Below, piece by piece: positions 1 through 9,127 of a stretch of DNA of 64,000 nucleotides. The notes beneath the pieces are model-generated. The model did not search any database. It saw nothing but the letters and a program-made list of their open reading frames with translations, and had not been told where the DNA came from. Position 1 is the first letter of the stretch. Every line of letters begins with the position of its first letter. Source of the DNA: CAYPFY01 sp964410105 (GTDB taxonomy: Bacteria; Bacteroidota; Ignavibacteria; UBA10030; SZUA-254); assembly GCA_964410105.1 (NCBI GenBank), contig CAYPFY010000001.1, positions 248,001-312,000 on the forward strand. The letters run 5' to 3'. The position numbers were made by a program, and so were the translations under genes.

Positions 1-405
1 CACGGTCCGCTCGAGAGCGCGGTAGCGCCCCTCCATTAATCTCCGGTACTGGGAGAGTGCAGAAAAATCTGAATAATTGATGTAGGTGGCAAGAGCCGGC
101 TGGATCTTGTCTTCGCTCTCGAGCGTCAGACCGTAGTAAAGGAGGGCTTTCGGGTCTTTCCCGTCAATTCCCACAGACTTTTTCAGTTTCTCCTCAGCCT
201 TCAGAAATTCACGGGTCTGAAAATAGAGAACGCCGAGATCCCGGAGAATCTCGGGGTCGTCGGGGCGGGAACGAAGCTTATCCTCAAGCTGCAGAATCTG
301 CTTTTGATAACCCGCAGGCGCCTGATCGTACTTCAGAGTCGTGCAGGTCAGTGAGACTGCTGCGAGAGCTGCCGCCACGCACGACGATAAAATCAATGCA
401 CGCAT
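1..405 (-). CDS. Partial TPR-type exported protein (C-terminus off the left edge)
   Basis: The reading frame starts at the ATG at 405 and runs off the window, so only about 135 residues are visible. The N-terminus is a hydrophobic signal segment ending in L-T-C around residue 20. This could be a lipoprotein site, but Thr before the Cys is not canonical. After it come helical repeats typical of tetratricopeptide proteins: a block with P-D-D-P-E-I-L-R-D-L-G, then L-Y-F-Q-T-R-E, then a second L-L-Y-Y-G-L-T-L-E-S block. The gene lies 10 nt after the CsgG-like gene on the same strand, so it is probably the next gene of the same long operon. A role in protein-protein scaffolding of the envelope is inferred only from the TPR fold; the specific function is unknown. 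Confidence 0.72.
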   Translation of the reverse strand, partial: MRALILSSCVAAALAAVSLTCTTLKYDQAPAGYQKQILQLEDKLRSRPDDPEILRDLGVLYFQTREFLKAEEKLKKSVGIDGKDPKALLYYGLTLESEDKIQPALATYINYSDFSALSQYRRLMEGRYRALERTV

Positions 406-415
406 GTGAAACCCA

Positions 416-1471
416 TCAACCAAGAAGGGGTTTGAGACTGTCAGCCTTTTTACGGGCCTTTTCATATTGAGGATCGAGTGAAAGTGCCTTCATAAATTTT
501 TCGAATGCCCCCTTATAGTTCCCCTTCTCAAGCTCTACGAGGCCCTCGGAGTAGGTCATCATTGCGTCGAGGGATTTCGTCTCAGTTCCCTTGGAAACCT
601 CCGCCTGAGTGATGGCGACATTGATCTTTTTGGCCACCTGGATGCCCAGCTTTTCAGTAAGATCAAAGAACTTATCGACGTCCCCGGTCATTTCGTCGGT
701 CGCGAGGATCTCGCTAGTTTCTACCTTCACTAGGCGGGAAAGGATCTTGATCTGATCCTTGAACTTTATGAAACTTCCAAGGAGAATGGAATTGACCCCG
801 AGCTGTTTGCCCACTCTTACTGCAGACCCTACGTCGAACTTTCCTGGGTTATTCTCAAGCGCGATCTCATCCAGGATCCACTGGATTCGCTCCCGCTCGA
901 CAACCTTCAAGTTAACCGAACCCTTCAGCTGATTGATCATCAGCTCGGCAAATCCTTTCTCCATCGGGTCAAAGCGCGCCTTGTCGTCGAGGGAGCGGTT
1001 ACTGAAATCGAGAATTGCGATCGTTTTGATCCCGGGATCCGGACGCTCGATGGCGTTCGTGCCGCTCTTGCTTTTTCTTGCTTCGTAATACATTCTGAGG
1101 AGATTGGGACATTCGGTGTCGGGATCAAGCGTGACGACGGGAGGCTCCAGTGCCAGGAGTTTTGTGATGGCATCCTTTGCCTTGTCATTGAGCCGCTTGG
1201 CCAGATAGGATCGGCCCAGCCTCAGCATGACCTCCCTCCTGTCCGGTTTGCTCACAGTGGTATCGGCGGCCAGCTCCGACAGCAACCCTATTGCCTCATC
1301 ATACTTGGCGGAGTCAAAGTAAGACATTGCGGCTGTCATCTTCGATTGGCCCGCTTTCTGCGCATGTGAAAGCGCGACGATGCAGAAGACACATGCGGCA
1401 ATGAGAACGCCTTTTGATGCAGGTCGAAGCAGGTCACCTCCATAAAAAACATCTGAACTAAGTCCTAGCAT
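416..1471 (-). CDS. CsgG-like domain protein with flanking TPR segments
   Basis: A protein of 351 residues. An N-terminal hydrophobic segment (about residues 20-37, ending S-H-A-Q) looks like a signal peptide. Residues about 45-130 form TPR-like helices (F-D-S-A-K-Y-D-E-A-I-G-L-L). Residues about 148-290 resemble the CsgG/FlgO-type fold: I-A-I-L-D-F-S-N-R-S at the start, V-V-E-R-E-R-I in the middle, then L-G-V-N-S-I-L-L-G-S-F. A TPR at the C-terminus (Y-S-E-G-L-V-E-L-E-K-G-N-Y) closes the protein. Proteins of this type are periplasmic or outer-membrane associated in gram-negative bacteria. It lies 85 nt downstream of a Ser/Thr kinase gene with PEGA domains. Co-occurrence of kinase, PEGA and CsgG/TPR suggests an envelope-sensing role, which is inference. 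The start could be a few codons further in. Confidence 0.75.
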   Translation of the reverse strand: MLGLSSDVFYGGDLLRPASKGVLIAACVFCIVALSHAQKAGQSKMTAAMSYFDSAKYDEAIGLLSELAADTTVSKPDRREVMLRLGRSYLAKRLNDKAKDAITKLLALEPPVVTLDPDTECPNLLRMYYEARKSKSGTNAIERPDPGIKTIAILDFSNRSLDDKARFDPMEKGFAELMINQLKGSVNLKVVERERIQWILDEIALENNPGKFDVGSAVRVGKQLGVNSILLGSFIKFKDQIKILSRLVKVETSEILATDEMTGDVDKFFDLTEKLGIQVAKKINVAITQAEVSKGTETKSLDAMMTYSEGLVELEKGNYKGAFEKFMKALSLDPQYEKARKKADSLKPLLG

Positions 1472-1556
1472 AAAACCTCCTGTCTGGTGTTGTGATTATC
1501 TGAGTCTTCCCAAAAAGCAGATCGTGGCTCTCCGGCCCCTGTGGGCGGTGCATCAA

Positions 1557-3263
1557 TCATTGTTTTCGAAGGGTGAAAACCAGCGGAACGATTCTTTCTG
1601 TAAGCGTCGGGACGATGTCAATTGTCATCGCGCCTTCCACCGTATCATAACCCCTTCGCGTCACCATCACGCGGTGTTTCCCGGCTGAAACGGGATAGTG
1701 TGCGATCGGAGCATCCTGCCCGATAGGATTGCCGTCGATCATCACGGTTCCCCACGCTGATTCACCCCTCACTCCGATATTCACATAGCTCTCGAAGTAG
1801 CATGTGATTTCGCTCGTCTGCTTTGCCCCGATGGTGACAGGGACTTCCTCGACACCGTGGTCGCCGTATCGTGGGCTTTTGAAAACTATTTTGTGTCCCC
1901 CTTCAGCGACGGTGAGCTTGCGGGACTGCGCGGTGTTTTTTGCCCGGAGCACCCCATCGACATACATATCGGAGGCAGGGATGCTTCTCAGAACGAGCCA
2001 CCCCTTCGGCGGGATGGATGGCCGTGGCGCAGGCGGGACAACAATGTCGGGGACGACGTCGTTCTTCGCAAGCCCGAAGGACAGGCTCACTTCACCCGGC
2101 TCCGCCACTGTGATGATGGAATCTTTCGATTTGAATCCCCTGAGTTGAAGCTGGAGAGAGTATGTCCCCGCGTCGATCTTACGCCCTCGTATCGGCGTGT
2201 TTCCTGCGAGCTTGCCGTTGATCAGGACACCCGCCCCCGATGGAACCGAATAAACATATAATTGCGACGGCTCGGGCGGCGCCGGAAAGAAAAGCCTGTA
2301 CAGATAGTAGATCAGGATCGACAAAAGAAGCAGGGAAAACAGATACAAAAATGGTGTCGGGCGGATCCCCTTCCCCCGCTCGTACGGCGAGCGAAATGGT
2401 TCGGGTTCCATTCTCCGAGTTGGTTTCGAGACGTCCGTCTGGTACTTGTCCAGCATTCCAACAAAATGGGCCGCATTCTGGAAACGACCATCCCTGTCCT
2501 TCTCCATCGAACGGAGGAGGATGGACTCAATAGCGGGAGGCACAGAGGAGGTGAACGACGCAATCGGGAGAGGAGGTTCGTTGAGTATGCAATACCCGAG
2601 CGCCATCGGGTGCTCGCCGCGGAACGGCAGGTGGCCGGAGAGCGCTTCGTACATCATGACCCCGACCGACCAGAGGTCTGTCCGGCCGTCCAGCTTCTCC
2701 CCTCTCAACTGTTCCGGGGAGGTGTAACCGGGGGTCCCTGCAATGCTCCCGGTCGATGTCACGCGCTCGTCGCTGTTCATCTTGGCGAGGCCGAAATCGG
2801 TTATTTTTACCACATCGTTCCGTTTCAGCATGATATTTCCCGGCTTGATGTCACGATGGATCACGCCGGCCTGGTGCGCATCGTTGAGAGCGGTAAGGAT
2901 TTGCCGAAAAATGTTGAGCACCCGCGGCAGGGGGAGCGGCCCCTGTTTCTTCAGCACCGAACCGAGCGTCTCGCCCTCGACGTACTCCATAATGATGCAG
3001 AACCCCTGAGCTGTTTCCCTGAACGCATAGAGGCTGACGATGTTGGCGTTCTGTATCTGGGCGAGAGATTTTGCCTCGCTCCTGAATCGCCTGAGAAAAA
3101 CGGAATCCCCGGAATGGTCCGGGCTTATCATTTTGAGGGCGACGTCACGATCCAGCGTCATGTCGTGGGCTTTATACACCACTCCCATCCCGCCTTTGCC
3201 GATGACCTGCACAATCCGGTAGTTGTCGATCTCGCTTCCTATGTTCGCGTCACCGGCATTCAT
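1557..3263 (-). CDS. Ser/Thr protein kinase with membrane span and PEGA domains (1)
   Basis: A 568-residue Hanks-type kinase. All catalytic elements are intact: the glycine loop GKGGMG at 22-27, the lysine of V-A-L-K at 44, HRDIKPGN at 136-143 and DFG at 156-158, followed by a G-T-P-G-Y-T-S-P-E-Q-L activation segment. A single hydrophobic stretch at about 300-325 should cross the inner membrane. Beyond it are three beta-rich PEGA-type modules (first at about 333-385, last at about 500-560), which would sit in the periplasm. The family phosphorylates Ser/Thr of cytosolic partners, typically FHA-domain proteins. Such partners are encoded directly upstream in the same operon (8174-9127 and 5791-8124), with a PP2C phosphatase between. 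It is a close paralogue of the kinase at 3270-5009, six nt upstream, and probably arose by tandem duplication. Confidence 0.93.
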   Translation of the reverse strand: MNAGDANIGSEIDNYRIVQVIGKGGMGVVYKAHDMTLDRDVALKMISPDHSGDSVFLRRFRSEAKSLAQIQNANIVSLYAFRETAQGFCIIMEYVEGETLGSVLKKQGPLPLPRVLNIFRQILTALNDAHQAGVIHRDIKPGNIMLKRNDVVKITDFGLAKMNSDERVTSTGSIAGTPGYTSPEQLRGEKLDGRTDLWSVGVMMYEALSGHLPFRGEHPMALGYCILNEPPLPIASFTSSVPPAIESILLRSMEKDRDGRFQNAAHFVGMLDKYQTDVSKPTRRMEPEPFRSPYERGKGIRPTPFLYLFSLLLLSILIYYLYRLFFPAPPEPSQLYVYSVPSGAGVLINGKLAGNTPIRGRKIDAGTYSLQLQLRGFKSKDSIITVAEPGEVSLSFGLAKNDVVPDIVVPPAPRPSIPPKGWLVLRSIPASDMYVDGVLRAKNTAQSRKLTVAEGGHKIVFKSPRYGDHGVEEVPVTIGAKQTSEITCYFESYVNIGVRGESAWGTVMIDGNPIGQDAPIAHYPVSAGKHRVMVTRRGYDTVEGAMTIDIVPTLTERIVPLVFTLRKQ

Positions 3264-3269
3264 CAGATC

Positions 3270-5009
3270 TTAGTTCGATTTTTTCAAATGGAACACATAG
3301 GGCATTACTTTTTCCTCAAATGAAGCGGTGACTTTCACCCGCATTTCACCTTCGACGGTTTCGTACCCGCTGCGGGTGACAGTCAAACGGTGCTCGCCGA
3401 CACCCAGCGGTACCCGATCTTGGGGGGTTTCGAGACCGGTGTTTTTCCCGTCCACTGTCAATGTACCCCAGACAGGGAGCGATTGGATGCTTGCATACAC
3501 CTCGAAATAACACACAATCTTTGCCGTTTCTCCTGCGCGTGCGATCACCTTTGTCGACTGTTTCCCAAACTGGGGATGCTCGAACTCTACTGTCCGTTCC
3601 CCGGATGCGACGTCGATCTTGAGCGCATCTCCTGAATCTCCCTGCTTCCCGACTCCATCGACCGAGATTTTTCCATCCGGGACGGCCCGAAGCACGAGCG
3701 TACCCGTAGGAGTAGATGTCTCAGATACAGGTTTTTTAGCAACAGAGGTTTTTGGCTGCGTTTTTTTGGCCTCCTGGACCGGAGGGGCCTGTCGGTTCAC
3801 TGTTCGTTCGTTGTCGAGTGGAGTCTTGTCCAGTGAAGCGACGAGATTGAGGTGGTCGCCGCCCCGGGCGGTAAGAGTCGTCTCCTTTGAGACGTATCCC
3901 GTCAACGAGATCACGAAAGAGAGTTGATCGGCTTTCGACTGAAGGCCTTTGAGAGGAGTCGCGCCGACAGATGCTCCGTTCAGTATTACGTCAGCGCCCG
4001 CCGGCCGGGTGTCGATGTCCACTGTGCTCGGTACGCGCTCCCCCCATGGTTTCCATAAAAAGAGGATCACCGCGGCGACGATAATCCCGGCGATGGCGTA
4101 GAGGACAGGCCGGCGGCCTCCGGAAGGACGCTCGGGCTCGGTCGGTATGATGCGTGTAACATCGGCGGTGCGGGAGGGACCGATATGAATGGATTCCAGC
4201 TCGGTCAGCATCTCGGATGCATTCTGGTATCGCCGCTCCACGTCCTTGTCGATCGATCTCGAGATGATTCTAGCAAGATCTCGCGGAAGGTCGGGTTTCA
4301 GGCGATCGGGAGGGGGAATGGTTCCCTCGACGATGGCCTTGCGGATGGCAAAATCCGACTCGTTCGCATCGAAGGGGACTTTTCCCGTGACCGATTCGTA
4401 GAGCGTCATACCGAGAGAGTAGATATCACCGCGTTGATCGACGTTTGCAAGCCCGCGGATCTGCTCGGGAGACATATAGTAAAGCGTGCCGCCGGTGCCC
4501 ATAGTCATCGTCACCGCGGATGCCTGCTGAATCTTCGCCAGGCCGAAGTCCGTCACCTTTGCCCGGTCGTCCCTCGTGAGCATGATATTGCCCGGCTTGA
4601 TATCCCGGTGGACAATTCCAAGCTTGTGAGCGTAGTCGAGGGCCACAAGAATCTGCTTGAAGATATGGAGGGTGCGATCGATCGGCAGGGGGCCTGATTC
4701 CTTGATAATATCGGCGAGCGTGCGACCGTCGACATATTCCATGACGATACAGAATCCAAGGTCCGTCTCCCGGAGCGCAAAGATGCTCACGATTCCGGGG
4801 TTTTGCAATCGGGCCAGGGCCTTCGCTTCCGATTGAAATCGTTTCAGAAAAGTCTCATCGCGGGCAAGGCCCGTGTCCATCATTTTCAGGGCGACGTCCC
4901 GGTCGAGGGTGAGTTCGGTCGCTTTATACACCACTCCCATTCCCCCGCTTCCCAGGACTCCGGTTATCCTGTAATTATCAACAACTTTGCCTATGACCGA
5001 TTCCATCAT
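3270..5009 (-). CDS. Ser/Thr protein kinase with membrane span and PEGA domains (2)
   Basis: A 579-residue Hanks-type kinase with the glycine loop GSGGMG at 20-25, catalytic Lys42, HRDIKPGN at about 134-141, DFGLAK, and a G-G-T-L-Y-Y-M-S-P-E-Q activation segment. A transmembrane helix lies at about residues 308-325 (A-G-I-I-V-A-A-V-I-L-F-L). The C-terminal half holds three PEGA-like modules separated by a Lys/Pro/Thr-rich linker at about 405-435. The start ATG overlaps the stop of the PP2C phosphatase gene (ATGA), so kinase and phosphatase are translationally coupled. Domain order is identical to the kinase at 1557-3263; the linker and PEGA parts have diverged more than the catalytic part. 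The periplasmic PEGA modules could sense envelope or redox state, but no ligand can be read from the sequence. Confidence 0.93.
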   Translation of the reverse strand: MMESVIGKVVDNYRITGVLGSGGMGVVYKATELTLDRDVALKMMDTGLARDETFLKRFQSEAKALARLQNPGIVSIFALRETDLGFCIVMEYVDGRTLADIIKESGPLPIDRTLHIFKQILVALDYAHKLGIVHRDIKPGNIMLTRDDRAKVTDFGLAKIQQASAVTMTMGTGGTLYYMSPEQIRGLANVDQRGDIYSLGMTLYESVTGKVPFDANESDFAIRKAIVEGTIPPPDRLKPDLPRDLARIISRSIDKDVERRYQNASEMLTELESIHIGPSRTADVTRIIPTEPERPSGGRRPVLYAIAGIIVAAVILFLWKPWGERVPSTVDIDTRPAGADVILNGASVGATPLKGLQSKADQLSFVISLTGYVSKETTLTARGGDHLNLVASLDKTPLDNERTVNRQAPPVQEAKKTQPKTSVAKKPVSETSTPTGTLVLRAVPDGKISVDGVGKQGDSGDALKIDVASGERTVEFEHPQFGKQSTKVIARAGETAKIVCYFEVYASIQSLPVWGTLTVDGKNTGLETPQDRVPLGVGEHRLTVTRSGYETVEGEMRVKVTASFEEKVMPYVFHLKKSN

Positions 5010-5794
5010 TCCGAATTTCCCATGGCTTTCGTGGTCCGAGCATCCGAATTATGAACACGGATGATCTGGAGGGTGATGTTATCTTCACCTCCGCGCTCAT
5101 TTGCGAGCGAGATCAGCTTCTGGCATGCTTCGCGCGGGGGCTGCGATGCTGCAGCATCCCGGATTTCAGCATCAGTGACCCGATTATAGAGCCCGTCAGT
5201 ACACATCAGAAAAATGTCATCGTCCTTCAGTGAAATATCGTCATTAAAATCGAATTCAATATCCGGCTTCACTCCCATTGCTCGGTAAAGCGTCGACCGC
5301 TCCGGATGAAGCTTCGCCTCCTCCTGGGAGATTATCTTGCGCCGAACCATTTCCGCGACGGTGGAGTGATCCTGGGTCAGTTGTGATATTTGCCGGCCCT
5401 TGATTTTGTACAATCTGCTGTCCCCCACGTGGCCAATATAGGCCTGGTCCTGTGTCAGAACGAGAGCAGTGCAGGTTGTGCCCATCCCGGCATTCGCCGG
5501 ATTATTAACGCCGTAGTTATAAATGTGGTCGTTCGCTCCGCGGAATGCGCGCCCGATCCTTTCGAGGATGCTATCGGTCGGGACCGAGTAGAAATAGAAT
5601 CCCAGAATATTGACCGCGAGCTCGCTCGCTTCCCGTCCGGCGCGATGCCCTCCCATCCCGTCGGCGATAACGAACAACTGGCCGCCCGGATAGGAAAGAT
5701 CATCATTCCGCTCCGGGAACTTGCCAAAAAAATCCTGATTCTCGCCCCGCACCATCCCGATATCGGTGGCAACGGACCTTTCTAACACTCTCAA
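5006..5794 (-). CDS. PP2C-family Ser/Thr protein phosphatase
   Basis: This is the cognate phosphatase type for Hanks kinases. Metal-binding motifs are complete: D-I-G-x-V-R-x-E-N-Q-D near the N-terminus, V-I-A-D-G-M-G-G-H, M-G-T-T, G-H-V-G-D-S-R, C-T-D-G-L and G-G-E-D-N-I. No signal or membrane segment is present, so it is a cytosolic enzyme dephosphorylating Ser/Thr-P. I place the start at the TTG at 5794, which overlaps the stop of the upstream flavoprotein gene (TTGA) and has a GGAG about 11 nt upstream. A GTG at 5788 is the alternative. An ATG at 5854 exists, but it would add about 20 residues unlike the family, encoded inside the upstream gene. The stop overlaps the next kinase start by 4 nt. 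Confidence 0.93.
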   Translation of the reverse strand: MRVLERSVATDIGMVRGENQDFFGKFPERNDDLSYPGGQLFVIADGMGGHRAGREASELAVNILGFYFYSVPTDSILERIGRAFRGANDHIYNYGVNNPANAGMGTTCTALVLTQDQAYIGHVGDSRLYKIKGRQISQLTQDHSTVAEMVRRKIISQEEAKLHPERSTLYRAMGVKPDIEFDFNDDISLKDDDIFLMCTDGLYNRVTDAEIRDAAASQPPREACQKLISLANERGGEDNITLQIIRVHNSDARTTKAMGNSE

Positions 5795-8124
5795 GTTTTC
5801 ACGATCTCCACGACCGCGGGTCCCGCGGGCCTGGCCATGCAGGCGAGCCGGCATTCCCCCGGCGCAAGGCCGCAGATATCTTCCAGAGTACCTTTTTCAT
5901 CGTTCCCGATCGGATTCAGATTCTCGGAGCCTGCAAGGATTCTAATGGGATCGCTGCCGCAAATCCCCGCGTGACATTCCGCGACAATTTCAATGCCGCT
6001 CTTTTCTGCGATCTCGCATATCGTCTGTCCCTTCTCATACGTCACGCTTTTCCCCGCGTCTTTGAACGTAATGATCGCCCCCTGGGGAAGTCCGACGGCA
6101 GACTTCTTCCCGGGGGCCGCAGGCTGAGGAGCCGGGGCCGGTGCCTGGATCGGCGGCGGTGCCTGGGGGCGAGGGCTCACCGGAGGCGAAATTTTTGTGT
6201 GAATTCTGTCGCTCACCAGTTCCTCCCGGACGATCAGCTTAAAAGCCTGGCTTCCCGCCCTGAACTGGTCGGCATTCCCGATTCTTAGTGCATTCCTGAC
6301 CTTAAGATAAGTCCCATTAAGACTCTTCAAATCTTTCACCAGAATCTTGTTCTCTTTCACCGTGACTGAGATGTGCCTTCTGGACATGGTCCCGTCATCA
6401 TGATTGAGCGTGATATCCGGGGCCTCGCGGCCGAGAACGACCGTCTTTTCCGAAAGCGGGTAGCGTTTGATAAGTTTTCCCGCCTGGTCATAGTGCGTGA
6501 ATGAGGGGCTTCCATCCGCGAACAGTAGAAACTGTCGTCCGAGCCTCACGAGATCCCCTTCTGAAATTTCAATAGGACGTCCTTCCGGCAACCGATAAAA
6601 AACACCGTTAGCGCTCGCGTCATCGCGCAAGAAGTATCCGTCGGGTCCGTGTGAGATTGAGGCGTGTCTTTCGGAGAGCATCAGGTCTTCAGGGAATCTG
6701 ATATCGCACTCTTTCCGCCCGATTGTCGTCGTGCCATTTGCGTGAAGGGGGTACTCATCTTCTTCCACGCTACCGGCGATTATTCTAACCAGATATGCTC
6801 CCCCCTCCTCGACAGCCCGGGCGGGAGCGACGCTCTCCTTCGGCGGACCCTCGGTTTCCACAACAATTTCGATAAAATCTCTGGCTACCGCGGGTTTCTT
6901 GCCTTCCTCCTCGAACTGCAGATCTACCTTGACGTCCTTTTTCCCCGCCAGACGTTGAGAAATCACGTCCACCACGAATACACCGTCCACCATTGCCGCC
7001 TTGATATTGCCCCGGTGTTTTATTTCCAAGAAAGACGCCGGATTGGCGCCAAAATCCTCGGTCTGGAGATATGCCTGGCTCAGCAGATCGCCGATAAGAT
7101 AGACATTCGGTTGCTGGGTCTCCAGAAGCGGCGTCACCGTCATTCGTTTCTTATTGGCCTGGCCTCCCGTGAGCATCGTGATCCCCATCGACGAGAGGAA
7201 TGCTTCGGGGATATCCTCCCCGATGCAGGCGATGCAGTGCTCTTTCATAAACTCCATGTGGACAGTTTCATTCGGCCGGCCGGGGATACACCGCCTGTCA
7301 GTCCGGATAGAAAGGTAGTCCTTCCTGTCCTCGGCGGTCACGACTGCAACAGGTTCGCTATTCGGATGGTACCGGATGTTTCCGTTTCCGAGGTACGCTT
7401 CAAAGAAAACGTCCGCGAGAGCCTTCGAGACTTTTGGGAGTTTATCTCCGCGGTAGGACCAGTAGACGGCCGACGGATCTTTTGCCTTCACCTTTGCCTG
7501 GGAAATGGCAATGACAGCCTCAGCGGCAGATGTTCCCCCTCCAATGACGCAGGCGGGTTGGCCGACGTACGGTGCCGAATCCGACAGCCTGTAGGCAATG
7601 CCGTCGGAATTTCCGGGGATATCAAATCGCCGTGGAACTCCGCGCCCGATCCCGATGACGATGTGGCGGCCCACAAAGGCCTGCTCCGTTTTCGTATTAT
7701 GATTGAAACATCTCACCTGCCACGTCGCGTCGGTCCGGCGCTCGAGCCCAAGCAGTTCGATTCCGATCCGGGCCGGGATGTTATGTTTGCGGTAAAGGGA
7801 TTTCCAGCGAACGCACATCTCGTCTTTATCGATCGCCTCAAAATGCAGCGCGGAAACGAGTTCCCCCGCCTTCGGGAATTTCATCTTATCCCCTCCACCG
7901 AAATCGGGGAGAATCAGCTTATCCTTGGGATAGTCCCGGATCCGTTTCATCAGATCATCGTAATCTATAACGAGAACTGCCAGCCCGAGTTCGGTCCCAT
8001 GAAGAGCAGCCGCGGTGCCTGCCGGTCCTCCACCAACGATGATCAAATCGAATACATCGGGCTGAGGGCGCGGAGAATCGACGATGAAAGTCCCGTCCGG
8101 CAAATATTCCTGATCCACGCTCAT
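5791..8124 (-). CDS. FAD/NAD(P) oxidoreductase - FHA - FHA - [2Fe-2S] ferredoxin fusion
   Basis: A 777-residue four-part fusion. Residues 1 to about 400 are a two-dinucleotide-fold flavoprotein (GGGPAG at 31-36 for FAD, a second GGGTSAAEA near 205 for NAD(P)H, and a C-terminal Y-L-I-G-D FAD motif). It is related to the thioredoxin-reductase/YpdA type, but no CxxC redox pair is visible. Two FHA domains follow (about 460-540: I-G-R, S-E-R-H-A-S; about 560-640: L-G-R, S-R-R-H, L-N-G-T). FHA domains bind phosphothreonine. After a Pro/Ala linker comes a plant-type ferredoxin domain (about 690-777). Its cluster motif reads Cys717-x4-Cys722-x2-Asp725 with Cys762 in R-L-A-C, so the third ligand is Asp instead of Cys. 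Extra Cys751 and Cys758 lie nearby. It probably passes electrons from NAD(P)H to the neighbouring Fe-S and cytochrome proteins under kinase control (inference). Confidence 0.9.
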   Translation of the reverse strand: MSVDQEYLPDGTFIVDSPRPQPDVFDLIIVGGGPAGTAAALHGTELGLAVLVIDYDDLMKRIRDYPKDKLILPDFGGGDKMKFPKAGELVSALHFEAIDKDEMCVRWKSLYRKHNIPARIGIELLGLERRTDATWQVRCFNHNTKTEQAFVGRHIVIGIGRGVPRRFDIPGNSDGIAYRLSDSAPYVGQPACVIGGGTSAAEAVIAISQAKVKAKDPSAVYWSYRGDKLPKVSKALADVFFEAYLGNGNIRYHPNSEPVAVVTAEDRKDYLSIRTDRRCIPGRPNETVHMEFMKEHCIACIGEDIPEAFLSSMGITMLTGGQANKKRMTVTPLLETQQPNVYLIGDLLSQAYLQTEDFGANPASFLEIKHRGNIKAAMVDGVFVVDVISQRLAGKKDVKVDLQFEEEGKKPAVARDFIEIVVETEGPPKESVAPARAVEEGGAYLVRIIAGSVEEDEYPLHANGTTTIGRKECDIRFPEDLMLSERHASISHGPDGYFLRDDASANGVFYRLPEGRPIEISEGDLVRLGRQFLLFADGSPSFTHYDQAGKLIKRYPLSEKTVVLGREAPDITLNHDDGTMSRRHISVTVKENKILVKDLKSLNGTYLKVRNALRIGNADQFRAGSQAFKLIVREELVSDRIHTKISPPVSPRPQAPPPIQAPAPAPQPAAPGKKSAVGLPQGAIITFKDAGKSVTYEKGQTICEIAEKSGIEIVAECHAGICGSDPIRILAGSENLNPIGNDEKGTLEDICGLAPGECRLACMARPAGPAVVEIVKT

Positions 8125-8173
8125 GAAGACTTACCAATTCTCATGAAATACGTGCTGATTCCGGCCATCAGGT

Positions 8174-9127
8174 TCATGCTTGCCTCAGCGTCCCCTTAAC
8201 GAGACCGAAAGAAATCATCATGCCTATAGTGACATCTACCTCTTCGGTCACTTTGCTATCCCCGATCATTGTGTAATTCTTGCTTCCAAGGTCCTTGAGC
8301 CTGAGCGTGTCTCCCTTCACGAGGATGACGGCATGTTTCCGGGAAAGGGAGTTATCGTCGATGAAAATATCGCAGTCGGGCAATCTTCCTATGACATTCT
8401 CACCTTCTTTCAGGATGAAGCTCATCTTTCTTGCTCCCTGGTTCACGTCGAGTACGTAGCCTGAAGCCTTCCTGACGTCTCCCGGAACCGGGGGAAGCTC
8501 TCCCGGCGGCTTGGGAGGTGGGTGAACATCCTGGGGGGTCGCCATCGCCTTTTCGTCAAGAATCGTTGCTTGCCGAGGCTTTGGCGATGTGGACGGCATC
8601 GGGAGATCGGGGGTCGGACCAAACTCAAAGCCCGCAACTGTGCGACCGGGTTGGCCCGGAGGCGTAATAAGGGGGGGAGGGGCGAAGGCGTCCTGCTCGA
8701 GAACCGTTTTTGGCGATTGAGGCTCCTGAGGCGGCTTTGGTCGAGAAACCGTCGGAGGGCTCTCAGCCTGCCTTCCCTTTGGCGCACTGTCAGGCACGGC
8801 CCGCGCTGCTGACGTTTTTGAGGACTCTTCGTCGAGCTGGAATATGAAATCGAATCGTTCGGCAAACGTGATCACGTGAAGCCGGTGAAGTTTCTCTGCC
8901 CCGCGCAAACGGCTCCCGTCGAGCCTCGTCCCATTCTTGCTTCCTAAATCCTCGACGAAGTACTCGCCTGTCTTCTTATCCAAGAATATTCGAGCATGCT
9001 TCCCGGAGATGAGGCCCGGGCGGAGCTGGATCGCATTATCAGGGTTTTTTCCTATGGTGGCCTCCTCCCTGATCACGAAGTTGGCCCCGGCCAGCTCTCC
9101 GGTCCTGCAGAATAGCCTGGCCTGCAT
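8174..9127 (-). CDS. Protein with two FHA domains and a long proline-rich linker
   Basis: A 317-residue cytosolic protein with an FHA domain at each end. The first (about 1-100) has A-T-I-G-K, S-G-K-H-A-R and the L-G-S-K-N-G-T loop. The second (about 225-315) has V-I-G-R, S-R-K-H-A-V and L-G-S-K-N-Y. The phosphothreonine-contact Arg is replaced by Lys in the first domain, and the usual N-G-T is N-Y-T in the second. The middle 100 residues are rich in Pro, Lys and Thr and could carry kinase target threonines. It starts directly after the stop of the membrane decaheme gene and ends 49 nt before the flavoprotein-FHA gene. It is best seen as an adaptor read by or acting on the two kinases of the operon; there is no catalytic domain. 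Confidence 0.88.
   Translation of the reverse strand: MQARLFCRTGELAGANFVIREEATIGKNPDNAIQLRPGLISGKHARIFLDKKTGEYFVEDLGSKNGTRLDGSRLRGAEKLHRLHVITFAERFDFIFQLDEESSKTSAARAVPDSAPKGRQAESPPTVSRPKPPQEPQSPKTVLEQDAFAPPPLITPPGQPGRTVAGFEFGPTPDLPMPSTSPKPRQATILDEKAMATPQDVHPPPKPPGELPPVPGDVRKASGYVLDVNQGARKMSFILKEGENVIGRLPDCDIFIDDNSLSRKHAVILVKGDTLRLKDLGSKNYTMIGDSKVTEEVDVTIGMMISFGLVKGTLRQA

Noticed and set aside
5794..5854. ATG at 5854 as start of the PP2C gene
   Set aside because: It adds an Arg/Gly-rich segment encoded inside the upstream gene; the TTG overlapping the upstream stop fits family length better.
6664..8199. Long antisense open frames over the flavoprotein, glmS and secA genes
   Set aside because: High-GC third-position bias creates long antisense frames; they show no motifs and lie opposite well-supported genes.
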